Shown here one piece after another: positions 36,347 through 48,940 of a stretch of DNA of 64,000 nucleotides. The stretch is from Palaemon carinicauda (taxonomy: Eukaryota; Arthropoda; Malacostraca; Decapoda; Palaemonidae): NCBI RefSeq assembly GCF_036898095.1, contig NC_090766.1, positions 31,390,472-31,454,471 of the forward strand, read 5' to 3'. The notes beneath the pieces are model-generated. The model saw only the letters and a list, made by a program, of their open reading frames with translations, had not been told where the DNA came from and did not search any database. A program made the position numbers and the translations under genes. Positions within the stretch are counted from its first letter, which is position 1. The number at the start of each line of letters is the position of its first letter.

Positions 36347-36970
36347 GCTCCGAAACTCACTCTTGAGCCGTATTTAATCCGTTAACGGAGAGAAGTTTTC
36401 TGAGCAATCGAGTTATAGTTAATGCCGTGACAAACAGCAAGGAAGAACTCTACAACGCAAGTTATTTTGCGCCGTAGTAAGTCCGTTAGGGGCGTTTTTG
36501 GGCATGTGCAGTCGCGAGCCCAAACAATCTCTTTCGAGGTTGCCATGTCAAGTCCGTTGAGGGAAACTCCATGAAGTGTGTCTCGGTCCTCTGGAACCAT
36601 ACAGTGGCCGCGTCAGGTGTGAAAGGAAACAGTTGTAACTTGTGGCCCGTTGCCACCTGCGTAATTTGAGTTACGATAGCGTCATGCCCCTTGGCTACAA
36701 GGAGCGTATAACTATTGACGTCTGAGTCTGCCATTCTTCTCACGCTCCGAAACTCACTCTTGAGCCATATTTAGTCCGTTAATGGAGAGAAGTTTTCTGA
36801 GCAGTCGAGTTATAGTTAATGCCGTGACAAACTGCAAGGAAGAACTCTACAACGCAAGTTATTTTGCGTCGTAGTAAGTCCGTTAGGGGCGTTTTTGGGC
36901 GTGTGCAGTCGCGAGCCCAAACATTCTCTTTCGAGGCTGCCGTGTCAAGTCCGTTAAGGGAAACTCCATG
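36175..36970 (-). repeat. 397-bp tandem duplication in gag leader
   Basis: Block 36,175-36,571 is repeated at 36,572-36,970, starting with 'tgaagtgtg' and ending with 'ggaaactccatg'. It contains the gag N-terminus and the 5' leader, producing two possible gag starts 397 bp apart (36,346 and 36,743). The second frame loses phase after about 63 residues. Confidence 0.9.
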
Positions 36971-36980
36971 GGTTACCAGT
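36963..36980 (-). promoter_or_regulatory. Gypsy C primer binding site candidate
   Basis: Next to the 5' LTR the minus strand reads 'actggtaacccatggag'. 'tggtaaccc' differs by one base from the tRNA-Trp-complementary 'tggtgaccc'. The assignment is an inference. Confidence 0.55.
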
Positions 36981-37323
36981 TGTGGGGGCGAATGAGAGAG
37001 ATCATAGCTGACTGATGCTTTTTTCTCAGAACAGGTGATTGACATAGAGGTCTGCTGACAGATAAGTAGCAAAGCCTCATGGAGCAGGTGAGTGACCTCC
37101 GCAGATGGGTAAAATATGATGGGCATTTGTGTTTCTTTATGTTAACATATTTACAAATAGCAAGGCCCATACAATGATAAATGATACATGAATAAAAAAA
37201 AAGAAGAGATGATTCTGCACATGATGATATAAATAACATTTACCATGAAATACCAGAAAGATGTGTATAAATGAAAAAAAGGGAATTCATAGAGTAAAAA
37301 TGGTGTTGGACATAGTCCTTACA
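36981..37323 (-). repeat. Gypsy C 5' LTR
   Basis: 343 bp, matching 31,913-32,260. Starts 'tgtgggggcg' and ends 'agtccttaca' on the plus strand. Confidence 0.92.
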
Positions 37324-37327
37324 GGCT

Positions 37328-39490
37328 CATCATTTCCATGAAATGCAAGACTTCTCTCAGGCCCAAGGTTAAGACTTCTAAGAGAGCAACACTCAGCACA
37401 ACACTCAACACTCTGCTTCATCCACCTGTTCTGGTGAACAGGAGTTCTTGTTTCAAAATTACCTCGGAACTCTTTACTGTACTCTTTACACTCGACATCT
37501 GTGGGTTCTGCTTCATGAACCTTTTCTGGTAAATCTTCTATAACTATTAACGAAGGAGGAGGAACAGAAGTTCTTGTTTCGAAATTACCCCGGAATTCTT
37601 TATTCTTTCCAGGATATCTTTTCATGGCCGTCTATAGTCGCAGGAGAGATTCCGGGCGAAATAAGACCATCCACCTGGTGACATCATAGCCAATCAGATT
37701 GTCTCCCGCATTAACAGCAGTCACAACACAATATAAGTTAGCATAGTTTGAAATTTGTAAGGAGTTTTATTGTATAGTCTCTGATGTGTGAGCAGAGGCT
37801 ACATATGGAGATTGATCGTAATTTGAAATACTACGATCAGGTGAGACCTGGTCGGAATAAAAGGTGCTGGCAACAAGGATTTGGCTTCCTTTTCAGCCAA
37901 GGCATAGTAATAAGTAGAATTCTGTAATCTATCTTCATATCTGTGATAACCAGGACCTTCTGTGCAATGCCACCGAAATTCCCTTAGTCTCTGATGCTTA
38001 CGAGCTGGTTGGTCATGAGAAGAAATAAGAGGGTTAACTCTAGGGAAAGGAGTACCGGGTATATGGTTCAGTACTCCTTTTCTGGTGTGTTGGTCTAACT
38101 TGTGAAACTGAGGATTATTTATCAATATCTGTCGGTCTTGACCTGTGAATAACTGTGGAATGATTGTCACCTTCCTTGAAGATGACAGATATCTACTGTA
38201 GAAGCTAGGGAAATATTATTATGATGCATGATCATATGTGATGTGGGAACATGCGTAATCACGGAAACATGTTCAACTTGAGGACAAGTATTGTTGGAGG
38301 CCCATTCCGATGGAGCGCCAACAAAAAACATTAATTGGTGGTGGTACATTCTAATGGTACACCAATAGGAAGACGTTTAGTGATGGCAGTGCGTTCCATA
38401 GCGAGCAAACACTGGGGTGCGTGGCCCATTCCTGTGGATCTACTAGCAAATGCTTCACCTTTCCTTTGTGGGAAAGCTTACTAGAGGATTAATTGTGGAA
38501 CTGCAAATGCAGCCATAATTTAAGACTAGCACTTGGTCGGTAGGACCAATCTTCTTGCTCCTTTTGAACAAAAGTCTTCTTAAGGAACCTACAAAACACT
38601 GCTTCTATCTTAGGAGATGATTTTCTTGGAGAATAATATGTAACTCTTTCCGTCTAAGAGGAGAACTTACCTGAAGAACTTACCCATGGAATAACAGGAA
38701 GTCCCAATTCACTATGTGGTCTGGACGGCAAATAATATGATTCCTCCTGAATCCTGGGAGGCGTACAAGGAGGTGAACAGCATACAGTCATAGTGCGCTG
38801 TAGAGACACTAGTAAGGATTTAACAGAAGATACTCCTTCGACCATAGATAAATCTCCTTGATTACCTAAATCTGAAATAAAAAGCTGGTCATATTAGCTC
38901 AACACACTCGTTGGGGGAGACGGAGATCTATTAGGAATCTCAAACTCTGGTGAAATAAGTGGGACCTGTATTGTAGCATTATTCTCTGCCTGGTTAAGTA
39001 CCGATTCTAAAGGGTTGTGACCACTAGTGGTGTTTGAAACTTCACTGAGAAGTATTGGAGATATTTCTATAAACTCATGTTGGAATAGATGGTCGACATT
39101 CTTCGTTACTGGTGTCTGTCTCTGGGAACTCCAATAACGAAGGATCGGACAAAGAAAGTTTAGGACTAAAGAGGTTTCGGCTCCTTGCTCTCCTTTGAGG
39201 AAGAAACAGACAGGGAACGATCCATTTTGGCCTTCTTCTTTCTGCGACCATGGTACTTCTCCCATTGGGACTGGCGACCACTCCCTGCAAAAATCACGAC
39301 CATTGTACTTCAACGACTGGGAGGGTGGCCACTCCCTGCAAAAATCATAAGTGGAGTCCGTTTTGCATCTCTTTCCTCTGCATCCAGGACACACAAGATA
39401 CGGATTTACCTCCACCTGACACAAAAAGGTACCACAAAGGTGACCTTTAAGGCCAAGGAATGTTCTCATGAATGCTTGATTAGCATTCAA
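37328..39490 (-). pseudogene. DIRS E ORF1 (gag-like)
   Basis: The frame 38,894-39,490 (-) starts with 'CGTFLCQVEVN' and a Cys cluster spaced like that of DIRS A ORF1 (C-x2-C-x4-C), except that one later Cys is Tyr. A short internal duplication, 'DFCREW...', follows. Downstream frames 38,654-38,845, 37,799-38,170 and 37,287-37,625 hold Pro/Ser-rich and basic stretches, the last with a duplicated 'EFRGNFETRT' motif. The piece at 37,328 is where Gypsy C inserted, so this gag and the recombinase at 30.2-31.2 kb are probably one element. Several stops are present. Confidence 0.6.

Positions 39491-40463
<973 letters not shown>

Positions 40464-40507
<44 letters not shown>
40464..40507. repeat. (TTA)n microsatellite
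   Basis: About 14 TTA units; it reads as (TAA)n on the minus strand and may mark a LINE or SINE tail. Confidence 0.95.
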
Positions 40508-40512
<5 letters not shown>

Positions 40513-40690
40513 TGTGGTGTATAACGGGGGAGGGTGGGCTGTGGCACCCCTAGCAGTACCAGCCAAACTCAGTTGAGTCCCTTGTCAGGCTGGGAGGAAC
40601 GTAGAGAGGAAAGGTCGTCTTTTTCTGTTTTATTTGTTTGATGTCGGCTACCCCCCAAATTGGGGGAAATGCCTAGGTATATGTATGTAT
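40508..40690 (+). repeat. Dispersed repeat R1, second copy
   Basis: Words 'ggggagggtgggctgtggc', 'agcagtaccagcc' and 'cttgtcaggctgggagg' in the same order as 5,620-5,780. It ends in 'atgtatgtat', like the first copy's 'tgtgtatgta'. Confidence 0.75.
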
Positions 40691-40699
40691 CATCATCAT

Positions 40700-41160
40700 C
40701 AACATCCAAGCTATAATCCCATTTGAAAAGCAGAATGCTATAAACCCAAGGACTCCAATAGGGAAAAAATAGCTCAGTGAGGAGGAGACATATGGAAAAA
40801 AATAAACTACATGAGAAATAAGACATAATGAATATATATCATCTTGAGATCAGGAACAACGTTATATTAAATCTGCTATATTTAAACTATGAAGAGAGAC
40901 TTATGTCAGCCTCTTCAACATAAAAACATTCCCTGCGACTTTGAACTTCTCAAGTTCCACCGATTCAAATGCCCGATTAGGAAGATCATTCCAAAATTTG
41001 ATCAAAGCTGGAATAAAACTTATAGAATACTGTATCGTGTAATATTGAGTCTTATGATGGCGAAGGCATGACTGTTAGAATTAACTGCATAGCTAGTAGT
41101 GTGTGTGCGTAAACGGGACAGGAAACTGAAAGATCTCGTCAAACAGAGCCACAATGGAAG
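40700..41160 (-). mobile_element. LINE 3' end with reverse transcriptase C-terminus
   Basis: Minus-strand frames give 'VNSNSHAFAIIRLN' (about 41,088-41,045) and 'SFIPALIKFWNDLPNRAF' followed by 'ESVELEKFKVAGNVF' (41,022-40,925). These match 'SFIPAVTKLWNDLPNRVVES' and 'VELQKFKVGANAF' of the copy at 60.4-60.55 kb. Downstream, the reverse of the tail landmarks ('caaggactccaatagggaaaaaat') lies at 40,747-40,770. A frameshift lies upstream of 'VNSNS'. A 5'-truncated copy. Confidence 0.78.
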
Positions 41161-41274
41161 AGAGATAGAGACAACAGAAAACAAGACTGAAGCTTATAAC
41201 TCAAGAACATCATGACACTTCTCTTGGAATACAAAAAAGAATGACTAGAAGAAACAAACACCAATTTCCAGAGC

Positions 41275-41675
41275 TACTCTCTGCAGCTACTCTGTTCAGT
41301 GGCTACTTTCCTCTTGGTAAGGGTAGAAGAGATTCTTTAGCTATGGTAAGCAGCTTTTCTAGGAGAAGGACACTCCAAAATCAAACCTTTGTTCTCTAGA
41401 CTTAGATAGTGCCATAGCATCTGTACCATGGTCTTCCACTGTCTTGGGGTAGAGTTCACTTGCTTTAGGGTACATTCGGGCACACTATTCTATCTTATTT
41501 ATCTTCCGCTTGTTTTATTAAGTTTTTATAGTTTATATAGAAAATATTTATTTTAACGTTACTGTTCTTCAAATATTTTGTTTTTCCTTGTTTCCTTTCC
41601 TCACGGCTATTTTTCCTGTTGGGGCACCTGGGCTTATAGCATCTTGCTTTTCCAGCTAGGGTTGTAGCTTGGCAA

Positions 41676-41766
<91 letters not shown>
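41275..41766 (+). mobile_element. Non-LTR retrotransposon 3' end with (AAT)n tail
   Basis: Tail family copy with 'cttggtaagggtagaagag', 'agtgccatagcatctgtacc', 'gggcacctgggcttatagc' and 'ccagctagggttgtagcttgg', ending in (AAT)n from 41,677 to 41,766. A poly-Ile reading frame across the tail is an artefact. Confidence 0.85.
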
Positions 41767-41767
<1 letters not shown>

Positions 41768-43257
41768 CTTACCTAAAGAGCAACGAGAGCAAAGATGCAA
41801 TGCTACAAGGTGGTCACCAGTACCCTCGATCCTTTTCGCTAATGGCCGCTACAACGTCCACATTTTTGGTTCCACGCCGGGTAATCATCTTTTTGGTGCT
41901 TTGCAATCTTCTCGGTTTTATTGACCTACAAAGAAAAATAAGGTTTAACATGTGTTATAAGAATGTTGCCATAGAAGTTAACAAACACATACAGTTTAAG
42001 AAATCATGTTCCTGTCAATAATGATTAAATGTTGGCGATAGTTTATAAATACATTTGTATAAGAAACATCTAATTATATATACTTTGCTCTAGTCCACAC
42101 ATACAAATACTTATTACTAAGAGAAAAACAAATGTCATGATAATGGCATATGATACACAACGTTTAGGCCTAATTGCTTTTGACATCCGGCTCCTGGAAT
42201 AGTTTGAGAACCAGAGTATCCTCTCATGAAGAAAAGTTTAACGGCTACAAGTTAAACATTTACTTGACTATGTACTGCCAAAAAAGGGACCATGAGACAC
42301 AGCAACAACAGAAATTTCACTGCAATAGTAATGTCCTAATTATACATGTACTACACTTGATCACTGACCACGACACTTCTCCACCCATGCTAAGACTAGG
42401 GAAGACAAGGCATTGGGTTCTAATGATCTTAACTTTCCTCAGCTTAGAAGGAAAATAAAGCTATGGTCACTACCCAGAACTATTGATATGCGAGCTTGTT
42501 GTAAACTCGAACTGTTCACCAGGCAGACAAAACCCAGTAAAAGCTTTGTTTGCGTAAAGAGGAATGAATCAGGATGGAAAATTCTATATGGACGGCAAAT
42601 TGGTTTTTTTTTTCTTTTTTTGTTCCATGTTATTCTAATTCTTTCCTTTATCCATTGTTTGAAAGAAAAAAATTCCATCCATATTGAACATATTGTTGAA
42701 GCAAAGGCAATATCAGACTCCTCGTTGATGAATGGTTCAGAACAGAACTCACAATAATAATATAAGGTCAATGTTTACAAAACTAGTGTTATCCTGTATA
42801 TATTGAGTCTAGAGAAGGTCCACCAAAGCACAGCTTCTCAAGATACTAATCAGCTTCGGCTCTCAATTCTCGAGAAAGATCGTTTTGATTAAACGGCATC
42901 ATGATGACAAATATTGAGGTCGTGAAGAGAATATTCCGAAGACACTTACTTCCATGTAAGTCGGAAAGACTATTGGATTGTTTTCAAGAAATTCACCACA
43001 ATCAAACTACAAAGAATACATTGAAATCAGTAATGTAATCATTTTGATCTGTTTTAGTATGCTATATTGAAGTGCATTTCTTTACGTTTTCTTCTACAAT
43101 TGAGTGCAAACATTTCTTTGAATCTTGCTATGATCTGATAACCCATAAATCATCATTAGTTTCCTTAATCTGTTCATGTCCAAAATGACTTCTCCATATT
43201 CATGAAAATAGATTAGGTAAATTCAAAGTTTATATATTTGTATGACTTAACGAATTT
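41767..43257. other. No recognisable feature
   Basis: About 1.5 kb, AT-rich, with small open frames (for example 42,174-42,458 and 42,413-42,757 on +) that show no domain. Spliced host sequence cannot be excluded. Confidence 0.35.
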
Positions 43258-43780
43258 TGAGGCGAAGCGAAACCTCTATTTTTGGGTGAGATAGCCATGT
43301 GTTCCTGATGGAAGGTTCCTATTGGTAGCTTTCTAAGGGACATTTGGCTACAGTGATATTCCCAGAGAATTGACCTTTAGGTCTCCAGAATTCTAACTCC
43401 TGGCGCAAATATCCTTAAAATTTCTCTTAAGAATATTGCATAATATCAGGGGACGTATATCTTGATACAACACATGACAATCTTCACCCCGAATAGCGTT
43501 TTCGTTTCGATGGGGAAGAGTGGCGAAACTGAAGGGGAGCCGTTATCAAGGTTACCTTTCCTCCCGTACTATTACAAGTATCTAAGAAGGCGCTCATTCC
43601 TTTTAGCATTGAGCATGGTGCTACAGATATAGCAGTTTCGAGAGGGATCTTGCCTATGCCTATTCTATGGAAAAGGAGGGCGGGTCCATCAGGACGACAT
43701 GGCCATCTCACCCAAAAATAGATTTTTCGCTTCACTTCAAAATCTGTTTTTTGGGCTCAAGCCATCTCGTCCTGATGGAT
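43258..43780. repeat. DIRS terminal module with inverted repeats (B)
   Basis: Bounded by 'tctatttttgggtgagatag' (43,275-43,294) and its inverse near 43,703-43,725. It carries three copies of the 19-bp arm: 43,294-43,312, 43,685-43,703 (inverted) and 43,761-43,779. Similar modules lie at 50,805-51,313 and 62,425-62,945, and, for its right part, at 22,199-22,360. Confidence 0.85.
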
Positions 43781-44517
43781 ATTTACCAGAGAATTACTAG
43801 AAAGAACTGTATCTGTGGATTTTCATAGGTGCCTTAATCTTGGGACAATTTTTCTGTGGTCATCCAGACCATTGAGACATATGACGTTACCATTATACGT
43901 CAATACCACTAATCATGGACAATGTTAGGGCTTCCTGCCGCCTGCAGGGAAGAGTCATACTAGACAGTAGAAAAGGGGTCTCAAGGTTTGCATATATTGT
44001 AGGAACAAACATATGTATCAACTAGATATACAAAAGTCTCACGGTTTGTATATGTTGCCGGAACAATAAGTATCAACTATATTAATTGTTTGTAAGTATA
44101 CAATAATATGAGGTTTACTTAGGTAAATAAGCAAGAGAACTCTGGCTATTTTTATTGTGATAATTGTGGGGTGAAATAAGACGCAATTACACTTTAATAG
44201 GAATTTATTTACGATAAATGAATGAAAATAGAATAACAAGTGTAATGTATATAACGGGAAATATACATACAACTATAAACAGAAAAATTTTCTTCCTGAA
44301 AGGGAAGAGATGATTAGTGCCACTAATAAATTTTAAAATTTGATAAAATTTTCCAATATAATTTTCTGTAAACGTTGTATATTATCAACACTGTGTCCAA
44401 GTACACACGGCACAAGTGTTATCTGTATAATTCTACACCTGAGATTTTGAACAGTCTTTAGAATCACCATGGTGACACCCTCTTAAAAGGTATTGCACTG
44501 GAAGGTGTCAACACATT

Positions 44518-45175
44518 TCACCCTACTTTATAGTCCCAATCAGATCCTGAAGTTTCACCTTTAAAGAGCTGTCCTCCCCTGAAGTCTGAAGTTCTTCGAA
44601 GATAGACCTTTAGACATTCTACAGGACAGAGACACACATCTTCCTTCAGAGGGCAGATTCTCCAGGGACCCCATCTCTTAGTGGGTAGCTCGTTTTTGGC
44701 GAGAAAGGTTGGATCAGGAAAAAGATTCAGTTTTCCCACTTCTGTGAACTGAATATGGCCCTCGTTTCTGGATAGGGCCACTATTTCACTAACTCTAGCC
44801 CTTGAGGCTATAGCGAAAAGGAAAATAACTTTTTGGGTTAGATCCTTCAGAGAACAATCTTCATTGTTCATGGTTGAAGCATAATGTAGGACTTTGTCCA
44901 AGGACCATGAAATGGGGTTCGGAGGAGCTGCAGGCCTAAGTCTAGCACATGCCTTCGGGATCTTGTTAAAGATTTCGTTCGACAGGTCTACTTGGAAGGC
45001 GTATAGAAGAGGTCTAGTCAGGTTCGACTTACACATAGTTATTGTGTTGGCTGCTAGACGTTGTTCATGAAGGTGGATAAAGAAGGACAGACAGAAGTCT
45101 ATTGAGATTTCTTTCGGTCCTTTTGCTTTAACGAAAGCAACCCACTTTTTCCAAGACGATTCATATTGTGTTCTA
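44518..45175 (-). pseudogene. DIRS B tyrosine recombinase, C-terminally deleted
   Basis: The 172-codon frame 44,518-45,036 plus an in-frame extension to about 45,175 encodes a core-binding domain ('TQYESSWKKWVAFVKAKGPK', 'HLHEQRLAANTI') and the first half of the catalytic domain. 'ASRARVSEIVALSR' at about residues 77-90 of the frame contains the box I catalytic Arg, followed by a Lys-bearing 'FLAKNELPTKRWGPWRI'. It ends abruptly after 'GSDWDYKVG': by comparison with 50.8-52.8 kb, about 280 bp carrying the H-x-x-R and Tyr residues are deleted at 44,540. One in-frame stop lies at 45,173. Confidence 0.82.
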
Positions 45176-45991
45176 GTTGACTATACTGCCTTTTGAGATC
45201 CCAAATCTTTTCTTAACCGCTAAGGCGAGAAAATCATGAGATGAAGGTTTTGGGTTCTCTGTGATGAATCGAAGACAGTCGACTTCTGAACCCGTTGAGA
45301 TAGTGCTGGGTTCGGTAGAGGGACCAGCCTCAGCTTCAGATCCATTATCAGAGGGAACCAGATGCTCTTGGGCCACTTGGGAGCCACTAGAGCTGCCGTT
45401 CCTTGGAAGGATCTGAGCCTGTTCAGGACCTTCAGCAGGAGATTGGTTGGAGGGAACAGGTAAATCCGGGTCCATTTGTTCCAATCGAGGGACATGGCAT
45501 CCGTCGCCTCCGCTAGAGGATCCTCGTATGGGGCTATATATCGAGGTAGTTTCTTGTCGTCACTCATCGCGAAGAGGTCGATCTGCAATTCCAGGACTTG
45601 TTGCAAGATGAAGGAGAATGAGTCTGCGTCCAGGGACCACTCTAACTCTATCGGGTTGAGCCTGGATAGAGCGTCCGCCGTCATATTGCGAAACCCTTGA
45701 AGGTGAACTGCCATCTCTTCTTTTCCACCAGACGGAAGATGGCTAATATCACATGGTTGACACCACGCTGTTCAAGATCAGCCTGATGTGGGCTGATCTG
45801 CAAGGGGAGAGTTTTTTCAACATCAAAAGGACTGCCATGGCCTCCAAAATGTTGATGCGAAAGGTCTTGAACAGAGAAGACCAAGTCCCTTGGACTTTCC
45901 TTTGATGGGAGTGACCTCCCCATTCTTCCGTCGAGGCATCCGTGTGGATGGTTACCGATGGTGGAGGTGGTTGTGAGGGTACCGTCCTCAT
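45173..45991 (-). pseudogene. DIRS B RNase H and linker
   Basis: The frame 45,749-45,991 encodes 'VTIHTDASTEEWGGH' (RNase H strand 1 with catalytic Asp) and 'INILEAMAVLLMLKKL' (Glu helix). The frame 45,220-45,714 has 'LQGFRNMTADALSRL' (final Asp) and the linker 'QIDLFAMSDDKKLPRYIAPY' through 'ALVAPKWPKSIWFPLI'. An acidic/Ser-rich stretch (45,484-45,173) ends before the recombinase. A frame change separates the two RNase H pieces. Confidence 0.82.
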
Positions 45992-46195
45992 TAGGTTCTT
46001 GGCCTTTGACCATGGCTTGAGAAGTGATCGTTGTAAGGTCGGTATCAGTCTTTTTAGATCTCTTCAAGCATTTCATGCGTCTCTTCTCCAGACTCCTGAC
46101 GCATCTTTCAGCTGTGCTCTTACCACTGGGTGTGTTACTGCTGCAAACTGGAGAGAGCCCAGTACTCTTTCCCGTTGGCATCTTGACTGTTGGAT

Positions 46196-47040
46196 TTAAG
46201 TAGTCTCTTGACAGACCCCGCAATCTTTCTCCTCTTCCCTGAGGGAATGGAGAGGCGGTGTGACTTCAAGTTCCAATGGATTCCCGGCCATTGAAACTCC
46301 TGAACTGGAGAGTCGAGACTTCTTGAAGTTGATCTTGAATCTCAGATGTTCCAGGAACTGGATCACTTTCTTGGGTGCTTGCAGACAAGCCGTCCTCGAT
46401 GCTGCCCACACCAGCCATTCGTTCAGGTACGCTGCTACCTGAATACCATCTAGGAGTAGTTGTTGAACAATTGCGTCTGCAAGTTTCGTGAAGATCCTTG
46501 GGGCTATGTTTAGTCCGAAGGGCATGGCTCTGAAGACATATTTTTTCTTCTGTAGCTTGAATCCTAGGTAGGAGGAGAGTGGGATGTTGACTGGGATATG
46601 CCAGTAAGCATCTGCCAGGTCTATTGAGACTGTGTACGTCCCTTTGGTAGAAGGGTCCTTATGTGCTGAAGGGTTAACATCCTGAACTTGCTGCTCTTGA
46701 TGAAGTTGTTGAGTGGCGACAAGTCCAGAATGACTCTGATTTTGTCCGAGTCCTTCTTGAGAACACAAAACAGCCTTCCCTGGAATTTGATGGACTTTGC
46801 TCTCCTTATTACCCGTTTGCTCAAGAGTTCTAGGGTATATTCTTCCAATGAGTAGGTGAAGTTTTGGAAGAATTGATGAAATGATGGTGGAGGCTTGCTC
46901 CAGCTCCATCCAAGTCCGTTCTTGATTAGGCTATGGGCCCAAGGATCGAAGGTCCAACGATCCTGAAATTGTTGGAGCCTCCCTCCTACCTGAAGCATCT
47001 CATTGCTTCGATTTTCCGGAGGATTTACCTCCCTGACCAC
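46196..47040 (-). pseudogene. DIRS B reverse transcriptase, catalytic box altered
   Basis: The frame 46,621-47,040 carries the N-terminal RT ('RLFCVLKKDSDKIRVILDLS' with 'PLNNFIKSSKFRML'); the frame 46,196-46,909 continues after a frame shift with 'TYTVSIDLADAYWHIPVN' (first catalytic Asp), 'MPFGLNIAPRIFTKLAD' and 'VAAYLNEWLVWA'. In DIRS RTs the last box normally reads Y-L-D-D-W; here both Asp positions are changed (Asn, Glu), which should abolish polymerase activity. The layout matches DIRS A but sequence identity is low. Confidence 0.85.
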
Positions 47041-48940
47041 GTCCTCCCTTTCCTCGTGAGGGGTGTCTTGAGGAGCCCCATCTGGAGCCTCTATCTTTGT
47101 GACAAAAGGTAGTGGTTTGACTCTAAAACCCGAAGTTTGAATGCTGGTGATTGGGCAACCAGCTGTTGAGGCACCACCTGGAATGTGGTTTGTGGTTGAG
47201 CAGCCACTTGGGGCACCGCGGTCATAGTGACTGTGGGATGTTGTTGGGCAGGCCGAGAGGGTAGTCTGGGTTTCTTGGTCTTCCTCTTAGGTGGGGGACC
47301 CGCATACGAGGAAGACTTGCGTTTAGATGAAATGCCCCACTTCTGGAGAAGGTTCCTATTCTCTGTGACAGCTCTATCAACTACCTCCTTCACCACTTCA
47401 TTTGGGAAGAGGTCTTCACCCCAGATATTGGAAGCTATCAGCTTCCTGGCTTCGTGTTTCACGGTTTCTGCAGTGAACACAAACTCTCTACATGCTCTTC
47501 TGGCCTTCATAAAGGCGCACAGGTCCTTTGCTAAGGTGGCCATGTGCATTTTGGCCATGACCATGTTCATGTCTGGGGTGCTCTTTTGGCCTGCACATAT
47601 CTCAATGCAGTTCTGTAGGAATAGGGATGCCGCAAGTCTCTCCTTCGTCTCTTGCTCCCTACGTATGAGAAAGTCTGACAGTTTCGGGAGATTCTCGCTG
47701 AACTGACATCCCGCAATATCTGCATCCAACTTCCCTACTGAGAAGGTTAGGTGGACTTCTTTCCATTCCCTATCCTCCATGGGCAGAGCTAACTACAGAG
47801 GTCTACACTCCTCTAGTGTAGGGCATGGTTTGCCTGCCTCCACTGCCTTTGCAATGGCTTTAAAAGCCTTGGACATAAAGGGGAAGGCTATTGAAGCAGG
47901 AGCAAAAAAAGTAGGATGCTTTTTGCTCAAGGCGGACACTTTCGAATTCGTGTAGCCCACTTTCTTCAGGCTACTCAACAAGAGAGCCTGTGCCTTGTCG
48001 TGGTCGAATACCATGACCTCCTTGGGTTCCGTCTCCTCTTTCGATGCTGGCTCCGGCTTCAGTCGGATGAAGCAGTCTTGTTAAGCATTAAAGCTTCAGA
48101 ACTGGATGTCATTTAAGGGGCTGGCTCCCATCTTCTCTGATATGTAGAGTTTGCCGTTGGTGATTGGCATAAACTCCGCATACCTCCAGGGACTGGTTTC
48201 GGAGCAGGATGGGAGGTCTTGGACTCTGGGTCGCCTGTATTTCCCTCGGGAGGCGGAGAGCCGAGCTTCACGGAGCTCTTTCTCTCTTTTTTGCTTCCCT
48301 AGCTTCACCTTGCTTGCGAATGCTCTCCATTAGGTCCGTAAAATGGGCCATTGCTTGGATCCTGCTGCCTGATGAAGGGGCAGAAGAGGAAGATGTTCAG
48401 GGTAATGGCTCTGGTGCCAGCACAGACGGAAGGGACTCCAACTCGACATCATCTTCTTCATCCGGAGTTAGAGTAGACTCCTCCTCGGGATCATCCTTCA
48501 GTAGATCCTTTTCAGTGTCCGTGGACATTTCAGACATCCTTTCCTCTTGGTGGATGTCCATACCTTGCAAGGCCTCACTGACATCCGTTTCGATGGCAAT
48601 CTAGACGCAGGGAGGTCCGTGTCGTGCTTGGGGTACGACAGCTTCACTACCCGCTTTCGGGAACAGCAAGCCACACATCCTTTCATTTGGCAGGTACGGT
48701 AACGGAGAGTTCATCTGGAACCCTCATACCCATTTGCGCAGATTTTCTTGTACTGCATCTCTCGACTCCGTTGCCTTGGGGTCGTCGAAACCTTCGGTCA
48801 CCAAGGTCCGGCAGATGTTGTAGTCTAGGGGGTCCCAGTACCGCAAGGTTTCGGTAGTGATGGTGCAGGGGGCATGAGCCTACATGCTTTTTGACCACAG
48901 AAGTTCCTACTCCTGTGGGTTGCAGAAGATAACATTGCAC
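47041..48940 (-). pseudogene. DIRS B ORF1 (gag-like)
   Basis: The best frame, 47,091-47,780 (229 codons), starts 'MEDREWKEVHLTFSVGKLDA'. It has a helix-rich centre with 'EARKLIASNIWGEDLFPNEV' (about residues 110-129), a basic patch 'PPPKRKTKKPRLPSRP', then a Gln/Pro/Val-rich tail. Further pieces lie upstream at 47,793-48,014, 48,096-48,308 (Lys/Arg-Glu-rich), 48,498-48,686 and 48,683-48,940 in changing frames. Position before RT and the basic patch fit a gag-like nucleic-acid-binding protein. No zinc knuckle is visible, and I recognise no closer family. Confidence 0.6.

Larger units (their letters stand above)
31913..37323 (-). mobile_element. Ty3/Gypsy LTR retrotransposon C, CsRn1-like
   Basis: A structurally bounded element of about 5.4 kb. 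LTRs lie at 31,913-32,260 and 36,981-37,323, flanked by the 4-bp target duplication GGCT (31,909-31,912 and 37,324-37,327). Internal order on the minus strand is primer site, gag, protease, RT, RNase H, integrase and polypurine tract, the normal Gypsy order. A primer site resembling the 3' end of tRNA-Trp and the gag/protease style suggest the CsRn1 clade; this is an inference. It sits inside DIRS E, whose ORF1 resumes at 37,328. Stops and shifts make it inactive. Confidence 0.9.

Noticed and set aside
41495..41800. Poly-Ile reading frame at 41.5-41.8 kb
   Set aside because: It spans the (AAT)n tail of a LINE copy; low complexity, not a gene.
47227..47706. 159-codon plus-strand frame
   Set aside because: Antisense to DIRS B ORF1, which has the more coherent composition.
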